Assembly (NCBI GenBank): GCA_947034885.2
Contig: OX344749.2
Span: 12,787,501 to 12,851,500, forward strand
Length of the DNA stretch: 64,000 nt
Source: Thuidium tamariscinum
Taxonomy: Eukaryota > Streptophyta > Bryopsida > Hypnales > Thuidiaceae
Direction of reading: 5' to 3'
The translations under genes and the position numbers were made by a program. The notes beneath the pieces were generated by a model, which saw nothing but the letters and a program-made list of their open reading frames with translations, was not told the DNA's origin and did no database searches. Positions 44,571 to 55,589 of this stretch are shown piece after piece (within the stretch, counting starts at the first letter, position 1; every line of letters begins with the position of its first letter).

Positions 44571-44896
44571 GAATGAACACAAGATGCAACATACTCTCAA
44601 AGTCACCTCCCTAGTAACCCCTCGGTTCCTCCTAAGTTCTCTTCCACAACATCTCTCAATAGTGGCACAATACAAGAGTGATCGAAGATCAAATTGCATA
44701 AAATTCCACCAACTTGAGGGGTCCCAAGTCCCCAAGCACAAACCACACTTACTAAGGGTGTAAAAACTCCAAAAGACCATCAAAGGCTCCCTTGGCATCA
44801 AAAGCCAAAGGAAATCCGGCGTAACCCGGGCCCAATAGTCCTCCCTTAAATGGGTAGAAGTAAGAAAAGAGAGAGAATGAGAGGAGAATGCCGCCC

Positions 44897-44904
44897 CTTT
44901 TATA
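44897..44904 (-). promoter_or_regulatory. TATA box of X copy 3
   Basis: TATAAAAG on the minus strand, in the same sequence context as 37883-37890. Confidence 0.5.
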
Positions 44905-45916
44905 CTCAAAAGGGAGCAACACCCCCCCTTCAATCTACTAAGAATAACTAGATGAGGGAATTTAGGAGGTCCGTACATAAACCATCCCAAATCTAATTAT
45001 CCACCTAAAATCTACACAATTTGAATTGAGAAATTCAAATCTTACCTAACCTTACAAGAACTTGCAAAACCACCTAATTTACCTTCCCCAAAATCTACAA
45101 GTTCTCACATGGGAGAAGTTTCCATGTGTTCCCACCTACTTAATTTGAAATTAGTTACACCAAGCACTTGGAGCCACCTCCACTAACTTTTTGAGGTGGT
45201 ACTTGCTCCCACATGTGCCTGGAGTTCCCCACGCGTTCCCTAAACGTTCCCCACGGCCATTGGGGCCCAAACTCTCCAAAAAAGCATTGGGGCCCGGCCT
45301 TAAACCCCCATTTCTCCTCCATGTGCTGTCCCCAAAAGGCTAACTTTTGGAGTTTAGTTCCGAATGGCAAACGGATTGCGCCATTGGATCCGGAAGGCTA
45401 TAATTAGTTTGAAAGAGACCCCTTACACTTTAAAATATGTCCCAATTCTCAAGGAATCTTAGTATAAGTTGGGGTCAAAGTTGGGATAAATTCCCAACTT
45501 TTGGAGTTTGGCAATTTTGGACCCCAAACCTTCACCAATCTTCTAAGTAGATGGAAGGGGTAGGAATAGACCCAAGATAGGCTTCGTTCCGATGTCGTAT
45601 GGCCCCGGTACGCCGGTCAACTGCAGCTTCTGTCATTTAGATTGTCAGTTGGAGAGGAATGTCGCCGATTCGGGATCTTCCAACTATCGATTTGTCTCGA
45701 AACTTCGGGAAGCGCCCCGTTGGTGTGAGACCACCTCACCGGATTTTTAGTGGGATTTTACCGCACTTTGGGATATTCTTTCAAATTCCCACCCAAAGTC
45801 CATCGCGGTTGACCATCTGGAAAAATATCCAAACAATGTCAGAAAATTCCCAAAATTTAGAAGGGACCACCCATGAGATCCCCCCACCTAGATGCAAATC
45901 TGCATCCCCACTGCGT

Positions 45917-48275
45917 TGTCGTGGTGTAAATACATACATTGTATACAATGTATGTTTATTATACGTTTTAGAAGATTCTTGATTTGGAGAAGAAACTTTC
46001 TGATGACGCTTCCGTTAGCTTCAAGTTGACGCTTGTTAACGATGGAATTGTATTTAAGGTGAAAAAACCTTGGACAAACTTCATCAATACGAAGTATTCT
46101 TTGAGTTTTAAAATTTGGATTTGGATTTGGAGCTCGATTGTAAAATGTTGAACTGGAGGGTTTTTATAGAGTCACAAGATGTTGAGTCTGAGCCAGAGGC
46201 AGAATTAGAGCTTTCTTTATCACAGTTGCCTAGTCAGCCATCTCAGTCGGCGTTTTCACGACCACTACCTACATATTTCACAGATGAGGCCGGACCTTCT
46301 CGTCCGTTGAAGAAACCTCGTGTGGACCGTCGTTGGCATGGAAATCTTGATCGAAACACCCGAGCTTTGGTGATTCTACTTGAAGTAGGATGTGTTGAAC
46401 GTAGGACACATGATGTGATGTTCGAAGCAAGCTATGAGGGCCTGAATGAAGACCAATATTTTTGCTTGATGAGGCCTGACAGTGAAGGCACTAGCCATCA
46501 ACATTGGTTAAAAGGGCCAGTGAATCCATTAACGAAGGCTGAGCGTGCAGATTACATGGTCAATACTATCAGGCGCATCCTCAAGTTCTTGCAGATGGAG
46601 TAGTCCTCTTCTTCAACTTTAGTTTTTACCTCCAATGGATGATGAATGGAGTTTAATATGTTATTCAAGTGTTTGATGGTTCATCTAAATTTTAGAAATA
46701 AAAGAATGGGAGTTTAGAAGTAATTTACTACCTAGTTTTGACTTTAGAGGTTTATTGGCCTTAAAGGGTAAATAGGAGCTTACCTTTGGATGTTTTCCTT
46801 GGGCCAATGGTGGTTTGGAGGCCCATGTGTGATGCATATGGGCTGGTCCTACCTACCTTAGGAGTCTAGAGACTAAGTAGGCATCTTCTTGCTCCTCCAA
46901 GTCAACTTTCTGTGGGGAAAAAGTTATTTAGTTGTTTTGGGGTTTGGTTGGAGATGTGTGTAGTGAGTCGAAACTTTGATCGGCCATAACCTTTAATGTA
47001 CAAACAATCTTGCAATGAGAATTTAAAGGTTTTTTTCCTTATATTTTTGCGCTTCTATTCATACCTTTCTTGCTTGATTTGGAGTTGTGAGTGAGGAGTT
47101 ACAAGCGTGTGAGTGGAGGAGGGTCTGCTGCCTCACACCGAAGAGGAGCAAAGATTCGGGCGACCACCACAGTCTTTATTTTCATCTTCTCTCTTTGAAA
47201 ATTTTAGGCATTGTAATAGTTTTTCTTAGCTTTCTATAGACGTATGACTCGAAACATTTGAAGTTGTGAGTCAAAAGTTATGTGTTGTCAAGTTATAAGG
47301 AGTCTGTTGCCTTTCAAATGAGAAAGCCGAGACTTTGCTTGATCATAACTTTTGTTTGGTTATTTAGAATGTTTTGAGATTTAAGGTGGAGTTATTTTAA
47401 GTTCTTAGATCTTTGAAAAGCTATAGTACTTGTGATTTGAATAAAAATTGAAGGAGTTATAAGAGTTTAAGATAGGAGAAGTTTGTTGCCTTTCAATAGA
47501 GAAGGCCGAGACTTTGATTGTCCATAATTTTTGTACAGTATCTTAGATTCATTTGAGAATTTCAGGGTAGTTGTATTATGTTGTTTGCTTTTCAAAATGC
47601 TATAGCACTTAGCATTTGAGCTTATAGAACATCTGTAGTGCTAGTTTGAAGACTACAACCATTTACAAAAGTTTTTTTGAAACTATTTGGGTTTTTTTTT
47701 CAAGTTTGGGTGAAAGAAGATTCCAAGTTTCAAGACTTTGGAGATTTGAAGACCCTTGGAGGTGTTGTTTGTGTTGTGGCTTGTGGTTCAACAGGGTTGT
47801 TTTCATTTGTTATTCCCAGCCGGTTTTGGAGGCTAGTTGCAATTTCAATTTCAGCTTTGTAAACTGTTGCGAGCCGTGGTTATCCAGTAATCGCTCATTT
47901 TTGTGTTTGTAGCAACGAAGTGGGGTTAATGGTCCACATGGTCGATCTTATATGTTGTTCCCACCGATGAAAGGCGCTTTCTGGTCACTGTGGGGTTTGA
48001 AGTTTAGGAGCCCATCATCCGGACGGTCACTCGTGTTGGCCGTCCCGTTTTACCTATTCCGGAACTTGTTTTTTATCACACATTCTTACCTTGGCCCTTT
48101 AGAACCACCACAGGGTAGGCCAACGGGGACCTGATCAAGAATTGAAGACTGAAGATAAGAAGATTGAAGACAGAAGACATAAGACAGAAGATTCGACTGA
48201 ACTCCCTAGCGGACTATTCATAGTTGCAGCCAAATACTTCGTGTATTTCCAAAGCGCTCCCCTCTCAACACGACA
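45917..48275 (+). mobile_element. TGTC...GACA element, ORF-bearing family, copy C (intact ORF)
   Basis: Begins TGTCGTGGTGTAAATAC and ends CTCAACACGACA. The terminal 7 bases TGTCGTG/CACGACA are inverted repeats. Flanks are an exact 4-bp duplication GCGT (45913-45916, 48276-48279), and the empty site CTGCGTGCTTC is preserved in X copies 2 and 1. Length is 2,359 bp. After the ORF come about 1.6 kb of non-coding DNA with repeated GCCGAGACTTTG boxes (47329, 47503) and a terminal region very similar to the minus-strand 11190-11560 of copy A. It is the youngest layer of the second nest. Confidence 0.85.
46115..46603 (+). CDS. Uncharacterised 162-residue protein of the TGTC...GACA element family
   Basis: Intact frame of 162 codons. 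The ATG at 46145 (MLNWRVFIESQ) is the better start because similarity with copies A and B begins there, giving about 152 residues. The N-terminal third is acidic and rich in Ser, Pro, Leu and Gln (EPEAELELSLSQLPSQPSQS), probably disordered. A basic patch follows (RPLKKPRVDRRWHGNLDRNT), which could be a nuclear localisation signal. The C-terminal half is ordered (ALVILLEVGCVERR, FEASYEGLNEDQYFCLMRPD, HWLKGPVNPLTKAERADYMV) and ends in a helix (NTIRRILKFLQME). I recognise no family. Conservation of frame and protein sequence among three copies at separate sites argues that it was a real gene. A role in element control or silencing escape is speculation. Confidence 0.75.
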   Translation: MDLDLELDCKMLNWRVFIESQDVESEPEAELELSLSQLPSQPSQSAFSRPLPTYFTDEAGPSRPLKKPRVDRRWHGNLDRNTRALVILLEVGCVERRTHDVMFEASYEGLNEDQYFCLMRPDSEGTSHQHWLKGPVNPLTKAERADYMVNTIRRILKFLQME

Positions 48276-48667
48276 GCGTGCTCCTAGAATTAGGAAATCA
48301 CCCGGTATTTGCATTTCAAGGTTAGTATTCCGCCCGTATTCTCTTCGATGCTATGGGGAGTGGGGGATTCCTCCTAGATTCTCCCATGAGGACTTCTTAG
48401 CCTAGACGTGGCCTTTTTAGGCTTCTTACCCTAATCCTGCACATCACTATCAGTTTGACGTCTATTTAGCTAAGACAAGGCCCGTTTTGGATGCAAACTA
48501 TCCTAAACCCCCTCTAATGACCAAATGGCACATTGGTATGTGTAATGCCGATACCGGTTTAATGCCCTTTTGTGGGTTTTACGAGCCTAATTATACCTTA
48601 GATTATGTAGGAATTCGAAAAAAAGAACCCGTGAGTCCCTGGTGATGAATCGGGGACTCACAACCAC

Positions 48668-49060
48668 CCACATTTTTTCCAATGCATGGGATCCCAAAAT
48701 TTCATGATCCCTTTTGTAAACATGTACTCTTCATTTTTTTTGTCCAAATAATTGGCAAAGAAAGTAGGAGTTCTAAAAATGGCTTTGGTAAAAAAAAGGA
48801 TATACTTGAAGTACCTATAAAGTACCCTTTGCATGGCTGATTTGAAGTTGAGTTGCTTGTCTATCTTATTGTTCTTGTGAATCCCCTTATCCACAACAAA
48901 TTCACAGAAGAATGCAGTATCCCACAACATTATGCGCATTGTCTCCACATAATCAAAAATGATAGGCAAGGGATCCATACCATCATGAAGATAGTTAATA
49001 AACACGTCCAAATCAGCCATTGTAGCATTGAAAAGTTTTTTTTGTTTCAATAGCCAATTG
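48668..49060 (-). pseudogene. Exon of the methyltransferase-like gene upstream of the X insertion
   Basis: Open from about 49050 to the insertion site. It reads MADLDVFINYLHDGMDPLPI, YVETMRIMLWDTAFFCEFVV and ends FWDPMHWKKCGW at the LTR. The frame continues in sense on the far side of the LTR at 42670, confirming a single exon. Acceptor site not resolved. Confidence 0.6.
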
Positions 49061-49159
49061 ACATGCAGACAAATTGTAAATTAGAAAAATGTTTTGATTG
49101 ACCCAAAAGGTTCAAAGAAGTAGTACTAAAACAATAGGAAAGAAAGACAAGTATTCATT

Positions 49160-50695
49160 TGAGTCCACCATGTAGCTTTCTGAAGCTACTCAAGGAAGTC
49201 AATGTCACTAAATTTCGGTTTACGAAATTTGAAAGCCTCATGAAGAGGAGACTTGTTCCACCTCTCAAGCTACTTGATCTCCATGGAAGTATCCATCGTT
49301 GAAGTTGCCAACATCCAAAGTTTCTCCTAGGTCATCTTCGGATTGTCATCATGAGTTTCATAATGAACCTTTATCTACTCCAAAAATGCGGTCGTATGCT
49401 TCGAATCTACAAAGGGAAGTTAGTTGCTTCTTCAATTCTGAATGGGAAGCTACGTTGACTTTGTCAACAGCTTTGGAGACCGACTCAGAAACTACACTTG
49501 AAGTCCACTCTGTTGGATTGAGATACTTCTCATAGAATTTTCTTTGAGCCGCAGTAGGAGCATCCCCCAACTTTTGTTGCACAAAGTAAAGAATGTATAA
49601 GAATAAATAAAATTGCACATGATAACAAATGTTTTGCATATTTGATCAAGAGATATAAAATCAAATGAAAGAAAGAAAAAATGTGAAGAAGTCTAAACAT
49701 TCAAGAAAATATGAAGTCAAAAAAAGAAATTAAAAAGTAAACCTGATATAAGACTCCATTTAGAGCCTTGAGAGTTAGAGTGAACTAAGTTCTTTGTTTA
49801 GACTTTTGTTTGGCTTTAGCTACAACAAGATCCTCCTTAGAAACAAGTTTCTCAAAATATGAGAGTGGTTGTTCAGCAATACTTTGAATGCGATAGAGCT
49901 TGTGAACAAGATTTATAGAGATATAGGGCTTCTGGTTTTGCTTGCCAAAATAAAATTTATTGTATTAGAATATATAAAATAAACATTCAACTAAAGAAGG
50001 TAGAATAGTGGTACATTCAATATTCTAAACCACATAAACTTTGAAAATTGAGGAATTGAATAAAATGAAAATTGATAGAGAAACATAAGGGAATACTAGT
50101 TGACTTCATGTAATGCCATCAACATAGTCACAACATCCCCTTTGACCTCCAAAATGATATTTTCAACAGCATAATGCCATTAAAAGTTGTCCGCATGATC
50201 TCGGTTGATAAGAGACAACCATGCTTGCAAACGATGATTGCCATTCCATCCCATAAACATCTTGTCAGAAAAAGCTTTGAGATCTTCCTCATTTTGCAAT
50301 TCTCTCTCAAATGCAACATTTGCTCTCACCTAGTTTAAACTCCACATTTTGATTATGTCATCCGTGACATCTAGTGTCTTCTCCTCATTGTTCTCCAAGG
50401 CAATATAGAAAACTCCATTTCCTTCAATGTAACCACAAGTAACAAAGTATGCAACTAAATTCATGACATCATTCTTCAAGAAAGGCCTCACCACTGGTAG
50501 AAAGATCATACTACACAAAGGAATATTGATTTTTGATTTAACTCATGGTTGATACCTCAATCGCTCAAGAAGAGAAAAAGTATTCATAGTCTCCTTCTTC
50601 AAGAATCCATACAACTCTAACTCCAATTGATCTTGAGATAGAGGCTGAAATGCGACATCTACTCTCTGTACTTGTAGATCTTCTTCTGTCAACAT
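49160..50695 (-). pseudogene. Middle exons of the MULE minus-strand gene
   Basis: Four exons. 50695-50556 (acceptor TTTCTTCAG, donor GTATCA) reads MLTEEDLQVQRVDVAFQPLS. 50510-50097 (acceptor TTTGTGTAG, donor GTATTC) reads VRPFLKNDVMNLVAYFVTCG with two stops. 49940-49743 reads KPYISINLVHKLYRIQ with one stop. 49570-about 49160 reads QRKFYEKYLNPTEWTSSVV and KSPLHEAFKFRKPKFSDIDF with further stops. No catalytic motif is recognisable in this part. Confidence 0.55.
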
Positions 50696-50769
50696 CTGAA
50701 GAAAAATGTATACAAGAAGATTAGAAGAAGTTGTAATTTATACATATGTACAATAAAATATGCAATTTA

Positions 50770-51600
50770 GTATAGGAAGCGTTAATAGATGTGGTCTAAG
50801 AAGGCCCAAAAATTTCAGTATAAAATCAAATGCATAGCATGTATTAGAAGCGAATGCAAGTCTCTAAAAGTGTGGCCGTTCACGACTGGGATCTAAGAAG
50901 TCCTCTAAAATTTCAACATTTGGTAAGTTAATAGCGATGTAGCACATATTGATAGCAAATGCAAGTCATTAAAAGTGTGGCCGTCAACAGCTGGGGTCTG
51001 AGAGGTCCTAAAAGAATTCAGCATTTGACAATTTTATAGCAATTTAGCATACACCAATAGCAAATGCAAATCTCTAAAAAATGTAGCCGTGAACGGCTAG
51101 GGTCAAAGAAGTCCTAAAAAATTTCAGTATTTGACAAGTATTCATACATGTAGCATATTTAGACAACAAATTTATGTCTCTGAAAGTATAGTAGTCAACA
51201 GTTGGGGTCTAAGAAGGTCACGAAAATTTCAACATTTGATAGAATCCCTAATGTTCTAAAGAAACAAATGAATGTCTTGAAAGCATGGCCGTCAATGGCT
51301 GGGGACCTGGGGTCTAGAATGGCCCAAACATTTTAGTATTTGACTACTTCATAGTATCTATTCGAAGCAAATCTAAATCTCCAAAACCATAGCCATTAAT
51401 GGCTAGGATTTAGCAAGGCTCCAAAATTTATAATGCTCCACAAAATTGTAGCACTAAAAACCCTAAACTAACATTCAAAAAACAATGGTTGTTAACAGCC
51501 GTCCATTACAAGGGCAGACATCAGCAAAATTCTAACCAATGTTGAAAGCAAAGTAGAATCGAAAAAAGCGCAGCCGTCAACGGGTGGGGTCTAGGAAGGC
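50770..51600. repeat. Intronic tandem repeat (about 100-bp unit)
   Basis: At least seven degenerate units with the order AAATGCAAGTCTCTAAAAG, GTGGCCGT(C)AACGGCTGGG(G/A)TCT, AGAAG(G)TCC and AAAATTTCAGCATTTGA. It lies within the intron between 51619 and 50696 of the minus-strand gene. Confidence 0.75.
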
Positions 51601-51619
51601 AAAAAAAAGAACCACGCAC

Positions 51620-51780
51620 CTGGATTTGCCTTAGTTGCTGCACTTGTTGTTTGCTCATTTCCTTGGATCACCGTTTTTCCATGCTCAACTCGCCACTCTA
51701 ATTCCGCTACAACCTCCCCTTCCTCCATGGTGGGAGCTTCTCCGTCTTCCTCTTCTTCCGTATGTTGATGCTCCAATGCC
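51620..51780 (-). pseudogene. Second exon of the MULE minus-strand gene
   Basis: Acceptor GTCTTTGAAG, then an acidic reading (HTEEEEDGEAPTMEEGEVVA and IQGNEQTTSAATKANP) up to donor GTGCGT. A long intron (51619-50696) follows with several diverged units of about 100 bases containing GTGGCCGTCAACGGCTGGGG-like sequence. Confidence 0.5.
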
Positions 51781-51840
51781 TTCAAAGACAACATGCGAAG
51801 AAACAACAAGGCTTAAATAAGTTGAAGCAAGTTTCAAAAA

Positions 51841-51859
51841 ATATATATATATATATATA
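51841..51859. repeat. (AT)n microsatellite
   Basis: Nineteen bases of perfect alternating A and T. Confidence 0.9.
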
Positions 51860-52274
51860 GAATTGGTAGATGTACCTCGAGGGAATCTTTTGAATAACTT
51901 CTTCAATTTTCAAGATTTCAAGCCAAATTTTTTTGTACCCACAGATTCTACAGGTCAAATTTCCTCTAGTTTCTTTCAGAATTTTTGGACACTCGAGTGA
52001 TTTTACAAAAATTGCCAAAAAAACTGCTAAAACTTGAAGGCTTGGATTTGGCCTAAAAATCAACGAATTCTGAAGACTTCAAGAAAGATTCCAAGATGCT
52101 GTTTTAGTTTTTAGGCCGTAAAACACTCAATATGCATCCATTTTTTACATGCTATATATTGTTGGAATTGTGCTTCCAACGCGCACAAAATGATATAAAG
52201 TTGCTAGAAATGTGTCACAAAAGAATTTCACATACTTTCTAATTTACCATTGCTTGGAGAAATTATTTACATAC

Positions 52275-52559
52275 CATTTTATTTGTACCTCCAAGCTCTA
52301 CTTCCAACTCTAGTGTTTGTACTACGAATTGTTGTTGTTATTCTTCTTGTTCTTCTTCTTTGTCTTCGTCTACTTCATCTTCTTCTTCATCAATGTTTTG
52401 ATCACAATTACTATAGCTAGAGGCAATCTCTGGTTGAACTTCACAAGAAATATGCCCAACCTCTAAAATATCCTCTCTTATTGCTTCACAAGGAACTATA
52501 CCTTCATATGTTAAATTCCTCTTTGTGCTCAACAAATCTGCTACACTCATTCGAAACAA
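52275..52559 (-). pseudogene. First exon of the MULE minus-strand gene
   Basis: ATG at 52557-52559 begins MFRMSVADLLSTKRNLTYEG, followed by a very acidic tract (EEEDEVDEDKEEEQEE) and a TAA stop at 52338-52340. The frame then continues to a donor site GTATGT (just below 52275). The stop would truncate the protein after 73 residues. Confidence 0.5.
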
Positions 52560-53361
52560 CTATCTAATCATTCTAGCCCTTAACAATTGCTTTCTACTTG
52601 AAAAACAAAAGCTACTTTTCCTCCTCTTCTTTTTCCTACCTGCAACTAGAGTATCTAATATTAACAATGGAGAAAGCAAGTCCTCTTGCATCTGAAATAA
52701 TCAACTATCAAAGCATTACAATATCAACATCTGCCATACTATACCACACCTTCTTCCTAACTCAAATTTCTATCTGCTACTTCATTATGTCCATCAAGCT
52801 TTCATAATCTATGAGACTTCAAGGACTCCTCTTTGTAAAGATATAGTTTCATTTCATCATTACGTAACGGCTAGTTTTATTTTCTATTTGAATCATCATC
52901 AACCACTAGATTCTTAACCTGTCACTAGATATATAATTATAATTCTAAGCATGTCGTATGTCATCATCAACTCTAATGCATGACAGCTTACCATCTTTTT
53001 TTAGTGATAGTTTTAACACTGACAACTTTGTTTGATACATATCAATATTCTTCATACTATAATCCATTTATTATTGGTGATGCGCTAATTGATGCCATGC
53101 AGTACGCTGCCTTACCCAACTCCATTTCACCTACTATTAATGTACCTTCTTCTATATCAAATCTTCATATGATATTCATTGATGAATGACCATTCAAATC
53201 ATCAATTCAATTTCAAATTTTACTACATCCATGAAAAAAATTCCATTCATTTGGAACAATCCTATAATTTTATCCTTCATATTCACACCCCTTGCACTCA
53301 CAAACATCATTTCTTGCTTCTTTGTACTTGTTTTGCCTCTAGTTTTCTTTAATGCTTCATT
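52560..53361. promoter_or_regulatory. Divergent intergenic region of the MULE
   Basis: About 800 bases separate the first exon of the minus-strand gene from the first transposase-like frame. Divergent genes sharing a central promoter region are the layout of MuDR-type elements. No specific TATA box could be chosen with confidence. Confidence 0.35.
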
Positions 53362-53614
53362 GTGGCTAGTATTGTTGCTAAAGGTCATGATGTCCCATTT
53401 CTTTTACCACTAGATAGTCAAGGTTTTGTTCATGTGCACATTGATCTCTTTCATATCTGGTTTGAATTCACTCCTTCTTCTATTATTGTAGAGGAAGAAG
53501 TTCAAGGAGACTATGATGTTGTTAAAGAGTCTATTTTGAAGTCAAGATGTCTATAGTGATCATGAAGGATTCTATTGGCTTCTTCCTACACAATGTTATA
53601 GAGTTTACAGTCTC

Positions 53615-54355
53615 TTGTCGGAGCTCTTGCCACCTTCAACTGAAATATTAACACCTACTTCTGATATGTCCGAGGGTAAACACCCATTACCCTATCTTGT
53701 AAAAGTAGAGTCCCTAAGTAGTGGATGCTCCAATAATACAATTGGATTCAATGTTAAACGCAAGCCTTTGGAACCTATTATAGAGTTGTCTAGTGATTCT
53801 GAAGGGGAGACGCTAATTAAAGCTCAGCAACCATCTTCTTCAAATGTTGTTTTGCCATGTGTGGTAGATTCATCTATTCCTACTATTTTCCATAGTACAC
53901 TTAGTAGTCCAGTATCGTTCGGGTTTTCTCATCCTCTTCTCCCTCCCAATCATCATGATTTCTTAACTGTATTAGAATGCCTTTGCAAATTGTCTTCAGT
54001 GTGTGTATCACGGATTGAACTTGCCCAAATTGATTTTGATGCCATTGACTATCAAAAGGTTCAATTCCTCCCAGCTAGATTTGATGGTAATGTTCTTTTT
54101 GAGTTGCCACCTTGTAGTGGATCTACATATGGAGCTAGAGGCATGGAAGGTATAGACAAGCGGTATGATGGTCATGCATGGTGTCGCACTATGACATCAA
54201 ACATCCATAATGAATTAGGTTTGAAGTTCAGAAAGTCGCATTGTATCGAACACTTGATTTGTGAAAATACAAAATTTGACTACCGTACACGAGCTTTGAA
54301 AAGCAATGAAATTGAGTGGATTGGGACTACTAAACATCCTTTTAGCGTAGGTTAA
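53615..54355 (+). pseudogene. Transposase N-terminal open segment
   Basis: Longest open piece of the transposase (246 codons). The Ser/Thr-rich first half (ELSSDSEGETLIKAQQPSSS) looks disordered. The second half (VSRIELAQIDFDAIDYQKVQ, then AWCRTMTSNIHNELGLKFRK) looks folded. The ATG is internal: the frame is open upstream without a methionine and joins earlier coding-like sequence from 53362 by a frameshift. Confidence 0.65.
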
Positions 54356-55106
54356 ATCCCTCCCCTTGACTCTACCATATTTTGTAAAGTCTGTAGACAA
54401 CGTCCTACTTGTCTCAGTCTATGTAACTCACGGATTTATTACGTACTCAGGACCAGAGATTTGTCACGTGCATGCATCTATTTGGATGTTCATTCATATC
54501 CAGTTGTTGATGGTCAGTGTAGAGAGTCTCTTCAAGCGATAACTGGGTAATGAAATAGCTAGGACTCCAACAGCCAAAACTTCTGCTATTACCTTGACGG
54601 CAAGTAAAGAATTCCTTAATACGTTTCTTATTCACAGTGGGCCTGAACCAAAAGAAATGCTTCACGGTGATGCGTTTAAGAATGTTATAGATAAGTTCAA
54701 GCTCTTTAGCTCGCCCAATGTACACAACATCATATTCTCTTTCCAAAGCAACAACAAAGGTGGAGGCAAGATTGATCGAATTTTAGACATGAAGGGACGT
54801 GCCAAAATAGAGTATATCCACGATAGTGTATTTTCAAGATAAGGGCAAGACAAGGTGTATTTATTCAAGATGCTCGTGGATGGACCTGGAAGTGGAGTGG
54901 ATCTTGTACGACGAATGCAACCAGGCGGCAACCTTGAGAATTGTTTTGTCATGTTTGATCATGCCAAGAGGGTGAAATTATGAACAACTATTGCTTGTCA
55001 CGTCTATGATTCTACTTATTGTAAAGTTATGACCATTACAGTATGTGATATGCAGACTAAGGGCTCTGAAGGTCCGATCATTTTTTGATGTTGTCTAAAT
55101 AAGTTC

Positions 55107-55469
55107 ATGGTAAAAAATGGAGTGTCAAATCCTACCTTCAAGGGATTCATGTGCGATATTGCTCAAGCCAACTTTAATGAAGTTTGCACTATGTATGGAT
55201 CGGGGGATCCATCTATTCCAATGGTAGACCGTGAAAGGACTTGCTCATTCCATTGGGCAACAAGTATGCACAAGCACACAAAGAAGTTAATCACCAAAAA
55301 GTTCCAAAAACAGCATATCCAACTTTGTAAGCAATATAAGGATGCAACATCAATGTCTGAGGCCGATAAGATGTGCCTAGAAATAAAATCTTGGTGGTAT
55401 TCTTCTGGAGCTACATCAGAACCAGCTATCCGTGAATTTGAGGATTGGCTAGCATTTTGGCACTTTTGA
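55107..55469 (+). pseudogene. Transposase catalytic core segment
   Basis: Open for 120 codons: NPTFKGFMCDIAQANFNEV, DRERTCSFHWATSMHKHTKK and AIREFEDWLAFWHF. The Asp of MCDIA and the C-x-x-H of CSFHW correspond to the second catalytic region of MULE DDE domains. A downstream acidic residue in the EFEDWL helix could be the final Glu. Confidence 0.75.
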
Positions 55470-55499
55470 TATTATCAATGGGGTGCATTCATAGATACG

Positions 55500-55589
55500 G
55501 TATGATCTCTATTTTTATTGTTTGTTTTTCTATTTTTTATCCTACATGCTAAATGTTTTAAATAATGACTTCATTTATTATGTTTGCAG
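55500..55589 (+). other. Intron of the transposase gene
   Basis: Begins GTATGATCTCT and ends TATTATGTTTGCAG. It is rich in T and separates two coding segments that are in register after splicing. It shows the element is a DNA-level copy and not a retrocopy. Confidence 0.7.

Larger units (their letters stand above)
42671..48662 (-). mobile_element. Solo LTR, family X copy 3, containing nested copy C
   Basis: Begins TGTGGGCGCTTCATTCCC and ends GGGGACTCACA, with 5-bp flanks ACCAT (42666-42670) and ACCAC (48663-48667) that differ by one base. It lies within an exon of the MULE minus-strand gene. Own length is about 3.6 kb after removing 45917-48275. It has three tandem copies of a block of about 100 bases (44328-44570) that is single in copy 2. 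TATA box on the minus strand at 44897-44904. Confidence 0.9.
40620..52559 (-). pseudogene. MULE-borne multi-exon gene with DNA-methyltransferase-like C-terminal part
   Basis: Reads on the minus strand as at least eleven exons with GT-AG borders: about 52559-52275, from about 51780 to 51620, 50695-50556, 50510-50097, 49940-49743, 49570-about 49160, about 49060-48663 continuing across an X LTR at 42670-42175, 42000-41662, 41546-41273, 41162-40961 and about 40848-40620. The N-terminus is acidic. Middle exons contain FERELQNEEDLKAFSDKMF and QRKFYEKYLNPTEWTSSVV. The exon at 42000-41662 has a strand-like MDLIIVEYLDG where beta-class enzymes carry their catalytic motif IV, then FLHDDGTFLLFLPDS. The last exons give RGTKEKFKVLMKLFIHRLSP and TNMTAST joined by splicing to (R)SSIRAAHSSNRHILALESD, which resembles the SAM-binding motif I region. 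This IV-before-I order is that of beta-class N4/N6 DNA methyltransferases. No DPPY-like motif is present, several stops occur, and the X LTR breaks one exon. Confidence 0.6.
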
